Assembly (NCBI RefSeq): GCF_023806085.1
Contig: NZ_JAMSLX010000002.1
Coordinates: forward strand, 186,001 to 250,000
Source of the DNA: Hephaestia sp. MAHUQ-44
GTDB taxonomy: Bacteria > Pseudomonadota > Alphaproteobacteria > Sphingomonadales > Sphingomonadaceae
DNA: 64,000 nt
Reading direction: 5' to 3'
Under the pieces are notes generated by a model. The model saw only the letters and a program-made list of their open reading frames with translations, had not been told where the DNA came from and did no database searches. Shown here piece by piece: positions 26,598 through 35,647 of the stretch; the first letter of the stretch is position 1; every line of letters starts with the position of its first letter. The translations under genes and the position numbers were made by a program.

Positions 26598-28300
26598 TAT
26601 TTCGCTGCGGCCTGCTTGAGCGCGGGATGCTTCGAATAGAGCCATTGCTGCTGCGCGATCGTCAGGATGTTCGAGGTGATCCAATAGACCTGAAGGCCGA
26701 CCGCGAACGGTGCCATCACGAACATCAGCACCCATGGCATCAGCGCGAAGATCTGCTTTTGCGTCGCATCCATCGGCGCCGGGTTGAGGCGGAACTGGAA
26801 GTACATCGAGATGCCCAGCAGGATCGGGATGATGCCGATCGCGATGAACGAGGGCGGGGTAAACGCCAGCAGCCCGAACAGGTTGATCGGCGTCAGCGGA
26901 TCGGGCGCCGACAAATCCTTGATCCACAGCACGAACGGCTGGTGGCGCATTTCGATCGTCAGCATCAGCACCTTGTAGAGTGCATAGAATACCGGCACCT
27001 GAAGCAGCGTCGGCAGGCAGCCCGCAACCGGATTGACCTTCTCGGTCTTGTAGAGCTGCATGATCTCCTGCTGCTGGCGCTGCTTGTCGTCCTTGTAGCG
27101 CTCCTGGATCGCTTTCATCTTGGGCTGGAGCGCGCGCATCGCTGCCATCGAGGCGAACTGGCGCTGCGCGATCGGGAACAGCAGGCCGCGGATCGTCACC
27201 GTCAGCAGAATGATCGCGACGCCGAAATTGCCGACCAATCGGAACAGCCAGTCGAGATAATAGAAGATCGGCTTTTCGACGACGCGGAACCAGCCCCAGT
27301 CGATCGCATAATCGAGCATCGCGACGCCGGCGTTGTCGGTGTAGCCGTCAAGCAACCGGACTTCCTTCGCGCCGGCGAAGAAACGCGAGGTCTGCGTGAT
27401 CGCCTGGCCGGGTTGAATCGTCCTGGGCTGGAGCGCGTAATCGGCCTGATAGGCCTTGTTGGCACCCGCGCGGAACTGGCCGGCAAACGGCTGGCCCTGA
27501 TCGGGAACGAGCGCGGTCAGCCAATATTTGTCCGAAAAGCCGAGCCACCCGCCGGTCGTCTCGAACCGCTTGGCTTCCTTGTCGAGATCCTTGAAATTGA
27601 TGTCGTAATCCGCGCTGCCGCCATACACCGCCATCGGGCCGATATGGATGGTCCAGCTATCGGGATCCTGCGAGATATCCTTGCGATTGACGAGCGCATA
27701 GGTGGCGACGTCGACGGGCTTGGCGCCGCGATTGGAGACCGTCTGCGCGACCGTGAACATGTAATCCGCGTCGACCGCGATCTTGATATCGAACCGCTGG
27801 CCTTCGTCGTTGACCGCGCTCAGCGTCACCGGCGTCGATGGCGTCAGCTTGGTGCCGCTGGCCTGCCAGATCGTGTCGGGGCCGGGCGGCGTGAGCCCGT
27901 GCGCCTGCCAGCCGAAGCTGGCGAAATAGGCATCGGCCGCCCCGGAGGGCGACAGCAGCCGGATCGGCGCCGAATCCTTGGCGATCGTCTGGTTGTAATC
28001 CTTGAGGATCAGATCGTCGATGCGCGGCCCCTTGAGGTTGATCGAGCCCGACAGCGAGGGCGTGTCGATCGCCACGCGGGGGGTTTCGGCGAGCACCTGC
28101 TGGCGGTCGCGTACCGTGGCCGGGGCATCGGCGGCGGGGCCGGCCGCAGGCGGCGGGAGAACGCCGCTTTGATGATCCGCGACCTGGGCTGCCGGGGGAT
28201 TGGCGCTCGGAAAGAACCGATGCTGAAGCACCGGCCAACCGAACAGCAGGACGACCGCGATGATCGCGAAGACGATGAGGTTACGATTGTCTTGGCTCAC
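26597..28300 (-). CDS. yidC: membrane protein insertase YidC
   Basis: Inserts and folds inner-membrane proteins, alone or with SecYEG. 567 residues: an N-terminal membrane helix ([19 protein letters not shown]), a large periplasmic P1 domain (about 60-340, beta-rich), and the conserved core of five helices near the C-terminus with [21 protein letters not shown] and [19 protein letters not shown]. It lies in the conserved rpmH-rnpA-yidD-yidC-engB order. Confidence 0.97.
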   Translation of the reverse strand: MSQDNRNLIVFAIIAVVLLFGWPVLQHRFFPSANPPAAQVADHQSGVLPPPAAGPAADAPATVRDRQQVLAETPRVAIDTPSLSGSINLKGPRIDDLILKDYNQTIAKDSAPIRLLSPSGAADAYFASFGWQAHGLTPPGPDTIWQASGTKLTPSTPVTLSAVNDEGQRFDIKIAVDADYMFTVAQTVSNRGAKPVDVATYALVNRKDISQDPDSWTIHIGPMAVYGGSADYDINFKDLDKEAKRFETTGGWLGFSDKYWLTALVPDQGQPFAGQFRAGANKAYQADYALQPRTIQPGQAITQTSRFFAGAKEVRLLDGYTDNAGVAMLDYAIDWGWFRVVEKPIFYYLDWLFRLVGNFGVAIILLTVTIRGLLFPIAQRQFASMAAMRALQPKMKAIQERYKDDKQRQQQEIMQLYKTEKVNPVAGCLPTLLQVPVFYALYKVLMLTIEMRHQPFVLWIKDLSAPDPLTPINLFGLLAFTPPSFIAIGIIPILLGISMYFQFRLNPAPMDATQKQIFALMPWVLMFVMAPFAVGLQVYWITSNILTIAQQQWLYSKHPALKQAAAK

Positions 28301-28324
28301 CAGGCGTGGTCCTTACGTCTGAAT

Positions 28325-28537
28325 TCAAGGCACCGGGTCAGGGCCGTACCCGCCCCATGGATGACAGCGCGCGATCCGTCGCGCGGCGAGCCACCCCCCT
28401 TTGAGCGCCCCATAGCGGCGAAGCGCCTCGATTGCATAGGCCGAACAGCTCGGTTGGTAGCGGCAGGTCGGCGGCATGATCGCCGACGGGCCGAGCTGCC
28501 ATGCCCGGCACAGGAGAATGAGAAGCTTCGCGATCAC
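28325..28537 (-). CDS. yidD: membrane protein insertion efficiency factor YidD
   Basis: 70 residues, the typical YidD: an amphipathic N-terminal helix (MIAKLLILLCRAWQ), then the cysteine-containing CRYQPSCSAYAIEALRRYG block and the C-terminal ARRIARCHPWGGYGPDPVP. It works with YidC at the inner membrane. Its start overlaps the rnpA stop by 4 bases and yidC follows after 24 bases. Confidence 0.95.
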   Translation of the reverse strand: MIAKLLILLCRAWQLGPSAIMPPTCRYQPSCSAYAIEALRRYGALKGGWLAARRIARCHPWGGYGPDPVP

Positions 28538-28851
28538 GCCCGTACCTTGGCGAGCGCTTTCGCGAATTCGGCGCGTAGCCGCCCGTAATCGCGCTCGACG
28601 CCGCCCATCCGGCCGATCAGTACATGATCCGCGCCGGCGAGCCCATATTCGGGCAACACCTCACGCGCGAGCGCCCGAAAACGGCGCTTCATGCGATTGC
28701 GGATCACCGCGTTGCCGATCTTCTTGGTGACGGTGATTCCGATCCGCATCGTCGGATCGTCGTCGCCGCGCGGCCGTGCCAACAGCACAAAGCCAGGCAT
28801 CGGCGCGCGCTTGCCCGCATTCGCCGCGAGAAAATCGCGGCGTACAGTCAT
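28534..28851 (-). CDS. rnpA: ribonuclease P protein component
   Basis: Basic protein cofactor of RNase P, which trims tRNA 5' ends. 105 residues from MTVRRDFLAANAGKR. The RNR signature is clear (KKIGNAVIRNRMKRRFRALARE, residues 44-65 approx.), and HVLIGR follows. The reading frame is open far upstream, but the start at 28851 is set by the end of rpmH 5 bases before. Confidence 0.93.
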   Translation of the reverse strand: MTVRRDFLAANAGKRAPMPGFVLLARPRGDDDPTMRIGITVTKKIGNAVIRNRMKRRFRALAREVLPEYGLAGADHVLIGRMGGVERDYGRLRAEFAKALAKVRA

Positions 28852-28856
28852 CGTCT

Positions 28857-28991
28857 TCAGGCGGACAGCTTCTTGCGACCGCGCGCGCGACGCGCACGGA
28901 TTACCTTGCGGCCGCCCGGGGTTGCCATCCGCGTGCGGAAGCCGTGACGGCGTGCCCGCACCAGGTTGCTCGGCTGAAAGGTGCGCTTCAT
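28857..28991 (-). CDS. rpmH: 50S ribosomal protein L34
   Basis: 44 residues, highly basic. It begins [20 protein letters not shown] and ends ARGRKKLSA, the invariant L34 pattern. It is the first gene of the rpmH-rnpA-yidD-yidC-engB operon, with a well-formed promoter about 63 bases upstream. Confidence 0.97.
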   Translation of the reverse strand: MKRTFQPSNLVRARRHGFRTRMATPGGRKVIRARRARGRKKLSA

Positions 28992-29053
28992 CAATCATTC
29001 CTTGGAATTCAGAATTGAAAATGGCCGCCACGTGGACGGCCTTACGGCCCGAG

Positions 29054-29082
29054 CCCATAGGCAAAGGCCGTACCCGAGTCAA
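29054..29082 (-). promoter_or_regulatory. sigma-70-type promoter of rpmH operon
   Basis: Read on the minus strand: -35 TTGACT (29077-29082), a 17-base spacer, and -10 TATGGG (29054-29059). The leader between here and rpmH has an imperfect palindrome GGCCGTCCACGTGGCGGCC around 29021-29039. The -35 element touches the stop codon of the upstream gene. Confidence 0.65.
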
Positions 29083-29453
29083 CGCGAACGCTTGTCGTTG
29101 CGGCGTACCACGAACCGGCGTTTGATTCGCTCGCGTAGTGACGGCTCGGGTTCCCGCAGCCCCAGTTCGATATCGCGCGCGCGGCGGCGATGAAAGCTGC
29201 GCCGCCGCAACCCGTGATCGGCCATTTCGCTCAGCCTGGGCCAGCGTCGCTTGAGCCGCGCAAAACGATGCCGCGCCCAGCGCGAGTTGCGCAACACCAG
29301 GGTCAACCCGCCGATGAAAACGAAAATCCCGCCGGGCCCCGGCAGCGGGCCGATGATCGGGGTCGACAGAATCAGCAGCGTGCCGGCCACGAGCAGCGCG
29401 ATGCGGATCGCAGGATGAGGGGTGCGCCGGGGGGCGTCGGGCTGGTCGGACAT
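29079..29453 (-). CDS. small membrane protein with PGPGG motif (PGPGW-like family)
   Basis: 124 residues from the start MSDQPDAPRR. Two hydrophobic segments (about 14-30 and 38-52) flank the motif GPLPGPGGIFVFIGG, which matches the putative transmembrane PGPGW family. The C-terminal 65 residues are extremely arginine-rich (RRRSFHRRRARD, RERIKRRFVVRR), so the protein may lie with a basic cytoplasmic tail near nucleic acid or phospholipid head groups. Function unknown. Upstream methionines exist in the same frame but give an unlikely hydrophilic leader. Confidence 0.75.
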   Translation of the reverse strand: MSDQPDAPRRTPHPAIRIALLVAGTLLILSTPIIGPLPGPGGIFVFIGGLTLVLRNSRWARHRFARLKRRWPRLSEMADHGLRRRSFHRRRARDIELGLREPEPSLRERIKRRFVVRRNDKRSR

Positions 29454-29580
29454 CTCGGCGCCCATCTGGGGTTGCGTTGAAAGGTCTGCAACCGTTTCGA
29501 ATCGAAATGGAGCAGCGGTGTTCCGCTCCGGTTGGCGCGCGCGGAAAAGAGGGTATGGATAAGACATTGGGGGGCAGGGC

Positions 29581-31089
29581 ATGGTCGCGATCGTATCGAC
29601 AGTGGCGTATCTCGGGCTCGAGGCACGCGCGGTCGAGGTGCAGGTGCAACTCATCGCCGGATTGCCCGCGTTTCACGTCGTCGGCCTCGCCGACAAGGCT
29701 GTCGCCGAAAGCCGCGAGCGGGTGCGTGGTGCGGTGGCGGCGCTGGGGCTCGCGCTGCCGCCCAAGCGGATCGTCGTCAATCTGTCGCCCGCCGATCTGC
29801 CCAAGGAGGGTTCGCATTTCGACCTGCCGATCGCGCTCGGCTTGCTCGGCGCGATGGGGGTCGTCGATGCCGAGACGCTGGCCGATTATGTCGTCGTCGG
29901 CGAACTCGGGCTCGATGGCAGGATTGCCTCATCGCCGGGCGTTCTGCTTGCCGCGCTGCACGCCTCGGCCGAAGGCAAGGGGCTGGTCTGCCCCGCAAAC
30001 CAGGGCGCCGAGGCGGCGTGGGCGGGGACGATCGAGGTGATCGCCGCACCCGACCTGCTGGCGCTGCTCAACCATTTCAAGGGTCATGGCCTGCTTTCTC
30101 CGCCGCAACCCGGCGAGGCCGAGGCGCCCGGTACGGGCCCCGATCTCAAGCAGGTGAAGGGGCAGGAAACCGCCAAGCGCGCGCTCGAGATCGCGGCGGC
30201 GGGCGGTCATAATCTGTTGATGATCGGGCCGCCGGGGGCGGGCAAATCGTTGATGGCGAGCTGCCTGCCCGGCATTCTGCCGCCGCTCGACGCCGCCGAG
30301 GCGCTCGAAGTGTCGATGGTGCAATCGGTGGCGGGGACGCTGGCGGGCGGGCGGTTGACCCGGACGCGCCCCTTTCGCAGCCCGCACCATTCGGCGTCGA
30401 TGGCGGCGCTGGTCGGCGGCGGGCTGAAGGTCAAGCCGGGTGAGGTCAGCCTGGCGCATCTGGGGGTGCTGTTCCTCGACGAATTGCCCGAATTCCAGCG
30501 TGCCGCGCTCGATTCGCTCCGCCAGCCGCTGGAAACGGGCGTGGTCAGCGTTGCGCGCGCCAATGCGCATGTCACCTTTCCGGCACGGGTCCAGTTGGTC
30601 GCGGCGATGAACCCGTGCCGTTGCGGGCATCTGGGCGACGCCTCGCTCGCGTGTTCGCGCGCGCCGCGGTGCGCGGCGGATTATCAGGCCAAGGTGTCGG
30701 GGCCGCTGCTCGATCGGATCGATCTGCACGTCGAGGTGCAGGCGGTGACCGCGGCCGATCTCGTGCTGCCGCCGCCCGCCGAAGGATCGGCCGAGGTCGC
30801 AGCGCGCGTTGCTGCGGCGCGCGCGATACAGGCACGGCGCTATGAGGGCACCGAGACACGCACCAACGCCGGGATCGACGGCGATCTGCTGGCGGCGGTC
30901 GCAACCCCCGACGATCCGGCGCGCGCATTACTGGGGCAGGCGGCGGCGGCGATGCGGCTCTCGGCGCGTGGGTATACACGGGTGCTGCGTGTCGCGCGCA
31001 CGATCGCCGATCTGGCGGGCAGCGAGGGGGTAGGGCGGCTCCATATCGCCGAGGCGCTCAGTTATCGTCGTCAGGCGCCGCGCAATTGA
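29581..31089 (+). CDS. comM: ComM/YifB-family AAA+ ATPase (Mg-chelatase-like)
   Basis: 502 residues. The N-terminal Lon-protease-like/ChlI region (AVEVQVQLIAGLPAFHVVGLADKAVAESRERV) is followed by the AAA+ core with Walker A GPPGAGKS near 219, SPHHSASMAALVGGG, Walker B VLFLDELPEF, and a zinc-type cysteine cluster (NPCRCGHLGD, ACSRAPRC). The C-terminal helical domain includes LSARGYTRVLRVARTIADL. In naturally transformable bacteria ComM is a helicase that helps integrate incoming DNA by branch migration; that role here is by family. Confidence 0.94.
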   Translation: MVAIVSTVAYLGLEARAVEVQVQLIAGLPAFHVVGLADKAVAESRERVRGAVAALGLALPPKRIVVNLSPADLPKEGSHFDLPIALGLLGAMGVVDAETLADYVVVGELGLDGRIASSPGVLLAALHASAEGKGLVCPANQGAEAAWAGTIEVIAAPDLLALLNHFKGHGLLSPPQPGEAEAPGTGPDLKQVKGQETAKRALEIAAAGGHNLLMIGPPGAGKSLMASCLPGILPPLDAAEALEVSMVQSVAGTLAGGRLTRTRPFRSPHHSASMAALVGGGLKVKPGEVSLAHLGVLFLDELPEFQRAALDSLRQPLETGVVSVARANAHVTFPARVQLVAAMNPCRCGHLGDASLACSRAPRCAADYQAKVSGPLLDRIDLHVEVQAVTAADLVLPPPAEGSAEVAARVAAARAIQARRYEGTETRTNAGIDGDLLAAVATPDDPARALLGQAAAAMRLSARGYTRVLRVARTIADLAGSEGVGRLHIAEALSYRRQAPRN

Positions 31090-31134
31090 CGCCGCTTGCG
31101 GCGCGGGCGCGCATCGTCTAGCGAGCGGCGCGCT

Positions 31135-31219
31135 GCCCCTGTGGCGAAATTGGTAGACGCGCTCGACTCAAAATCGAGTGCCGCAAGGCATGCTGGTTCG
31201 ACTCCGGCCAGGGGCACCA
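31135..31219 (+). tRNA. tRNA-Leu (anticodon CAA)
   Basis: 85 bases. The acceptor stem GCCCCTG pairs with CAGGGGC, followed by discriminator A and an encoded CCA. The anticodon stem CTCGA/TCGAG encloses the loop CTCAAAA, so the anticodon is CAA, reading UUG codons. The T arm GGTTCGACTCC is standard and the variable arm (TGCCGCAAGGCA) is long, as in class II tRNA-Leu. No integrase or attachment-site repeat is seen at its 3' end. Confidence 0.95.
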
Positions 31220-31328
31220 TTCCCGGAACGACCTTACCGCGCGCGTCGCGGCCTGCCGCGCTGCGGTCGCGTCGCCTGATGCTTGTGTGCGCGGCGGTAG
31301 CCCGGCAGCGGGCGCCCCGCCCGCGTCT

Positions 31329-32663
31329 TCACGGGCGCGGCGTGATGGTCGGCACCGCCTGTTCGGCGTGGTGCGTGCGCCGGGCGTAGAGCGCGATCAC
31401 GACGAAGCACAGGCCGGGCAGCAGCATGGTGTGCTGGATGGCGCCGCCGACGGCCTGTGAGACGAGCCCCATCAGTGGCGGAAACAGCGCCCCGCCGATG
31501 ATCGCCATGATGATCAGCGGCGCACCCAGCATCGCGCGATTGCCCAGATCCTTCACCCCCAGCGAGAAGATCGTGGGGAACATGATCGACATGAAGAAGC
31601 TCGTCAGCGTCAGCGCGGCCACCGCGACGATGCCGGGGGCGAACGCGGCGATCGCGATCAGCACGCTATCGATCGTCGCGAAAACGAGCAGCAGGCGGGT
31701 GGCCGATATCCGCTGCATCAGCGCGGTGCCGATGAAGCGCCCCGCCATGAACAGGACCAGGCTGAGCGAGAGCAGGAAGGCGGCGGTGCGCTCGGGCGTG
31801 GCCGGGCTCAACTCCTTCACGAAATCGATGAAGAAGCTCCACACGCCGACCTGCGCGCCGACATAGAAGAATTGCGCGATCACCGCGCCGGCGAGCGCGG
31901 GTTCGCGCAGCACCGATCGCAGCCCCGACAGCGTGCCCGTCGGCGCGCGCTCGTGGGTGATCCGCGGCAACCGGACGAGCGCGATCGCGAGCCCGAGGCA
32001 GATCACGATTGCGGCGAGCGTCAGATACGGCATCTGCACCATCTGTGCCTCGGAGACGCGATAGGCGGTGAGTTCGGCGGGGGACATTGCGGCGAGATCG
32101 GCGGCGCTGTGCTCGACGCCCGAGAAGATAAAGATCCCGCCGATGATCGGCGCGACGAACCCACCGAAGCCGTTGAACGATTGCGCGAGGTTGAGCCGCT
32201 GCGCGGCGCGCGCGGGATCGCCGAACGCGACGATATAGGGGTTGGCCGCGGTTTCGAGGAACGCCGCACCTGAGGCGATCACGAACAACGCGGCGAGAAA
32301 CACGCCGTAGACCCGGATTTCGGCGGCCGGATAGAACAACACCGCTCCCAGCGCGTAGAGCCCCAGCCCGCACAAAATGCCTGCGCGATAGCCGAAGCGG
32401 CGCATTAGCATCCCCGCGGGCAGCGCCATCAGGAAATAACCGAGATAGAAGACGAATTGGATCAATCCGGCCTCTGCACGGTTGAGATCGAGTGCCTTCT
32501 GAAAATGGCGGATCAGGATATCGTTGAAATTGTTGGCGATCGCCCAGAGGAAGAACAGGCTGGTGACGAGCACGAAGCCCAGCTTGAAACCCGGCGTGAT
32601 GAACCGGCCGGCAGGTGGCTGCTCGGCAGCGGCGGCACCGATCGGCACAGCGGTCGTCCCCAT
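31329..32663 (-). CDS. fucP: FucP-type sugar:proton symporter (MFS)
   Basis: 444 residues from the start MGTTAVPIG, all membrane helices after a 27-residue lead. The sequence FFLWAIANNFNDILIRHFQKAL near residue 40 is the FucP/glucose-galactose porter signature, where the Asn-Asp pair takes part in sugar and proton binding. MRRFGYRAGI and GAAFLETAANPYIVAFG (around 130) also match this family. L-fucose is the likeliest substrate given the mutarotase, dehydrogenase and fuconate dehydratase downstream, but members also take up glucose, galactose or N-acetylglucosamine. Confidence 0.88.
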   Translation of the reverse strand: MGTTAVPIGAAAAEQPPAGRFITPGFKLGFVLVTSLFFLWAIANNFNDILIRHFQKALDLNRAEAGLIQFVFYLGYFLMALPAGMLMRRFGYRAGILCGLGLYALGAVLFYPAAEIRVYGVFLAALFVIASGAAFLETAANPYIVAFGDPARAAQRLNLAQSFNGFGGFVAPIIGGIFIFSGVEHSAADLAAMSPAELTAYRVSEAQMVQMPYLTLAAIVICLGLAIALVRLPRITHERAPTGTLSGLRSVLREPALAGAVIAQFFYVGAQVGVWSFFIDFVKELSPATPERTAAFLLSLSLVLFMAGRFIGTALMQRISATRLLLVFATIDSVLIAIAAFAPGIVAVAALTLTSFFMSIMFPTIFSLGVKDLGNRAMLGAPLIIMAIIGGALFPPLMGLVSQAVGGAIQHTMLLPGLCFVVIALYARRTHHAEQAVPTITPRP

Positions 32664-32827
32664 ATGTCCTCTCCACGCCATCGCGTTTTGTATATGACAC
32701 GCCATTGCATATGCGGCGACGGGCTGCAACGCCTTGGCTGATGTCTCATCACGGTGGTTTATTTGTTAGCGCTACCGCGATATGGCGATCGTAACGACGC
32801 GACGAACGAATGGAAGAGGGTGTTGAA
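32664..32827. promoter_or_regulatory. divergent fucP/manD control region with LacI-type operator
   Basis: 164 bases between divergent genes. GTTAGCGCTACC at 32765-32776 is centred on TAGCGCTA, the form of many LacI-family operators in alphaproteobacteria. TGTATATGACA at 32689-32699 resembles TGTATATGTCA upstream of the iclR gene (45851), and GCATATGC at 32707-32714 is a further palindrome. A GAGGG site precedes the manD start at 32828. No LacI gene lies in the window. Confidence 0.6.
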
Positions 32828-34072
32828 ATGAATGGAGCAGCCATGAGCGGCAACGGCGAGAAACTCACGATCCGCAGCGCGCGGGTGGTTGTCACGTGCC
32901 CGGGGCGCAATTTCGTGACGCTGGTGATCGAGACCAATCAGGGCATCACCGGGATCGGCGACGCGACGCTCAACGGTCGCGAACTGGCGGTTGCGAGCTA
33001 CCTTAACGATCACGTCATCCCCAATCTGATCGGGCGCGACGCGCACCGGATCGAGGATATGTGGCAGTTCCTCTATCGCGGTGCCTATTGGCGGCGCGGA
33101 CCGGTGACGATGACCGCGATCGCCGCGGTCGATACCGCCTTGTGGGATATCAAGGCCAAGGCGGCGGGGATGCCGCTGTACCAATTGCTGGGCGGACGCT
33201 CGCGTGAGGGCGTGCTGGTTTACGGCCATGCCAACGGCGCCGATATCGAGGCGACGGTCGATCAGGTCGGGGTCTATCGCGAGATGGGCTATCGCGCGAT
33301 CCGCGCGCAGAGCGGCATCCCCGGGGTGAAGGGCGCGTATGGCGTTGGCAAGGGCGATCTCTATTACGAGCCCGCCGACGGCACGCTGCCGACCGAGACC
33401 TTATGGTCGACCACCGCCTATCTCAACCACGCGCCCCAATTGTTCGGGCGGCTGCGGGATGTCTATGGCGACGCGATCGAATTGCTCCACGACGTTCACC
33501 ATCGGCTGACGCCGATCGAGGCGGGGCGGCTGGGCAAGGCGCTCGAGCCGTACCATCTGTTCTGGATGGAGGATTCGACCCCGGCCGAGAATCAGGAAGC
33601 GTTCAGGCTGATCCGCCAGCATACGGTGACGCCGCTGGCGGTGGGCGAGATTTTCAACTCGATCTGGGATTGCCGCGAGTTGATCCAGAACCAGTTGATC
33701 GATTATATCCGCACCACTGTCGTTCATGCCGGTGGCATCACGCATTTGCGTCGGATCGCCGACCTCGCGAGCCTCTATCAGGTCCGCACCGGTTGCCACG
33801 GCGCGACCGATCTGTCGCCGGTGTGCATGGGCGCGGCGCTCCATTTCGATACCTGGGTGCCCAATTTCGGCATCCAGGAATATATGCGCCACACGCCTGA
33901 GACCGACGCGGTATTCCCGCACGATTACCGGTTCGACGACGGCTATCTGATCGCGGGCGAAACGCCGGGCCACGGCGTCACCATCGACGAGACGCTGGCG
34001 GCGAAATACCCCTACAACCCCAAGCAATTGCCCGTCGCACGGCTTGCGGATGGCACGCTGTGGAACTGGTGA
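32828..34072 (+). CDS. manD: D-mannonate dehydratase (ManD, enolase superfamily)
   Basis: Dehydrates D-mannonate to 2-keto-3-deoxy-D-gluconate. 414 residues. The whole length resembles characterised sphingomonad Man[77 protein letters not shown] (metal-binding region) and VGEIFN. The start at 32828 has GAGGG 8 bases upstream; a methionine 5 codons further on is also possible. It follows UxaC and UxuB in the hexuronate pathway. The next enzymes (KDG kinase and aldolase) are not in this window. Confidence 0.95.
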   Translation: MNGAAMSGNGEKLTIRSARVVVTCPGRNFVTLVIETNQGITGIGDATLNGRELAVASYLNDHVIPNLIGRDAHRIEDMWQFLYRGAYWRRGPVTMTAIAAVDTALWDIKAKAAGMPLYQLLGGRSREGVLVYGHANGADIEATVDQVGVYREMGYRAIRAQSGIPGVKGAYGVGKGDLYYEPADGTLPTETLWSTTAYLNHAPQLFGRLRDVYGDAIELLHDVHHRLTPIEAGRLGKALEPYHLFWMEDSTPAENQEAFRLIRQHTVTPLAVGEIFNSIWDCRELIQNQLIDYIRTTVVHAGGITHLRRIADLASLYQVRTGCHGATDLSPVCMGAALHFDTWVPNFGIQEYMRHTPETDAVFPHDYRFDDGYLIAGETPGHGVTIDETLAAKYPYNPKQLPVARLADGTLWNW

Positions 34073-34131
34073 GATAGATCCGCCGCCCCGGATGTGTTCC
34101 GGGTTCCGACGCACCGTGCTCGTGAAGGAGT

Positions 34132-34155
34132 GGATCCCGGGACAGGTCCGGCATG
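34132..34155. repeat. short dispersed GC-rich repeat (GGATCCCGGGA...GTCCGG type)
   Basis: TGGATCCCGGGACAGGTCCGG in the convergent gap between manD and uxuB. A close relative, GGACCCCGGGATCAGTCCGGGGTGA, lies at 51363-51388. Such dispersed repeats are frequent between genes in sphingomonads. It may act as a hairpin. Confidence 0.45.
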
Positions 34156-34180
34156 ATGTAACAGGGAAGGGGTATGTCGC

Positions 34181-35647
34181 TTAACGCGTGATCCGCGCCA
34201 GCGCTGCGCGGGCACCTTCCTGTTCGAGAATGTGCAGCCACTCGGTCAGCGCATCCGCGAACGCTTGGTCTGCCGCCAGCTCGGCCGGAAAGATCGCGTC
34301 GAGCGCGAGCAAGCTGGCGACTCGCTGGGCGGGGCAGGTCGTGCCCTCGAGTGCCGCGGCGGTCCGCGCGGCGAGCGGATCGTTGACCGTATGCGCCACC
34401 CCGGCATCGTCGACGCTCGCCTGCCAGCGCATCCACGCGGCGACTGCAAGGGTGAGCGCGGGTGACGGGCGGCCGCGCCGGGCGGCGAGCGTTGCCAGCA
34501 GCCGCTGCGGCAGTTTCTGCGAGCCGTCCATCGCGATCTGGCGGGTGCGGTGCATCAGCGCGGGGTTGGCGAAGCGCGCCATCAGATCGCGGCGATAGGC
34601 TGCGACATCGAGTTCGGGTGGCGGGGACAGCGTTGCCGCGGCCTCGTCCCACAGCGTCTCGACGAAGTGGCGGCCCGGTTCGGTCGCAACCACCTCATGG
34701 ACATAATCGATCCCGGCGAGCCCGCCAAGATAGGCGATCCCCGAATGCGCGCCGTTGAGCAGCCGCAGCTTGGCCTCCTCCCACGGCGCGACATCCTGCG
34801 TCAGCTGGACGCCAAGCGCGGCAAAATCGGGGCGCGGGCCGGCGAAGCGATCCTCGATCACCCATTGGGTGAACGGCTCGGTCTTGACCATTGCGCGGTC
34901 CTCGACGCCGAGCGTTTGACCCAGCGCTGCCACGTCCTCGGGCGTCGTTGCGGGCACGATGCGATCGACCATCGTCTGCGGGAAGGCGCCTTCCGCCGCG
35001 ATCCAGTCGGCAAGGCTTGCATCGTGCACGCGCGCCATCGTCAGCACCGCCTGTTCGAGCCGTCCGCCGTTATGCGGCAGATTGTCGCAACTGATCGCGG
35101 TGAACGGCGCCAACCCCGCCGCGCGGCGCCGCGCCAGTCCGGCGACCAGCAGCCCCGGCGCGGTGCGCGGGGCATCGAGACTCGCCAGATCGGCGGCCAC
35201 GTCGGCGTCGCCATCGAGCAACCGCCCGGTGGCGGGATCGAGCTTGTAGCCCTTTTCGGTGATCGTCAGCGTCACGAGGTGGACGTCCGCGCTGGCGAGC
35301 GCGGCGACCACCGCCTCGGGGTCGTCGGGCGCGACCAGCACAGTGCCGACCGCGCCCATGATCCGCACCGTCTCGGTCGGGCAATCACGCACGACCAGCG
35401 CATAGAGCCCGTCCTGCGGTGCCATCTGATCGCGCACGCTGGCTGAGCGCAGCGACACGCCGGTAATCCCCCAGCGCAGGTCGCCCGCCGCCAACGCGGC
35501 ATCGAACACCGCCGCCTGATGCGCGCGGTGGAAGGCGCCGATGCCGAGGTGCACCACGCCCGTCGCGACGCTCGCGCGGTCGTATGGTGGCCGCATTACC
35601 CCGGCGGGAAGCGCGGGCAGGGTGGCCGTGTTCAGACGCTGGCTCAC
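34181..35647 (-). CDS. uxuB: mannitol dehydrogenase family protein, probable fructuronate reductase
   Basis: Reduces D-fructuronate to D-mannonate with NADH. 488 residues from a GTG that overlaps the uxaC stop by 4 bases. The N-terminal VVHLGIGAFHRAHQA dinucleotide motif near residue 33, the SCDNLPHNG block near 170 (SCDN is a family hallmark) and the catalytic-Lys region KLRLLNGAHSGIAYLG near 295 identify the polyol/uronate long-chain dehydrogenase family. Tagaturonate or mannitol specificity cannot be excluded by sequence alone; ManD nearby argues for fructuronate. Confidence 0.9.
   Translation of the reverse strand: MSQRLNTATLPALPAGVMRPPYDRASVATGVVHLGIGAFHRAHQAAVFDAALAAGDLRWGITGVSLRSASVRDQMAPQDGLYALVVRDCPTETVRIMGAVGTVLVAPDDPEAVVAALASADVHLVTLTITEKGYKLDPATGRLLDGDADVAADLASLDAPRTAPGLLVAGLARRRAAGLAPFTAISCDNLPHNGGRLEQAVLTMARVHDASLADWIAAEGAFPQTMVDRIVPATTPEDVAALGQTLGVEDRAMVKTEPFTQWVIEDRFAGPRPDFAALGVQLTQDVAPWEEAKLRLLNGAHSGIAYLGGLAGIDYVHEVVATEPGRHFVETLWDEAAATLSPPPELDVAAYRRDLMARFANPALMHRTRQIAMDGSQKLPQRLLATLAARRGRPSPALTLAVAAWMRWQASVDDAGVAHTVNDPLAARTAAALEGTTCPAQRVASLLALDAIFPAELAADQAFADALTEWLHILEQEGARAALARITR

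Noticed and set aside
26598..26927. 110-residue N-terminal extension of EngB
   Set aside because: It is an out-of-frame reading of yidC; the normal EngB start at 26597 gives the standard length and a one-base overlap with the yidC stop.
26561..28588. A 675-codon open frame opposite yidC
   Set aside because: Mirror frame of yidC and yidD, which are unmistakable on the minus strand.
31135..31328. tRNA-Leu as an integration site
   Set aside because: No integrase, no direct repeat of the tRNA 3' end, and the adjacent sugar island has host-like composition.
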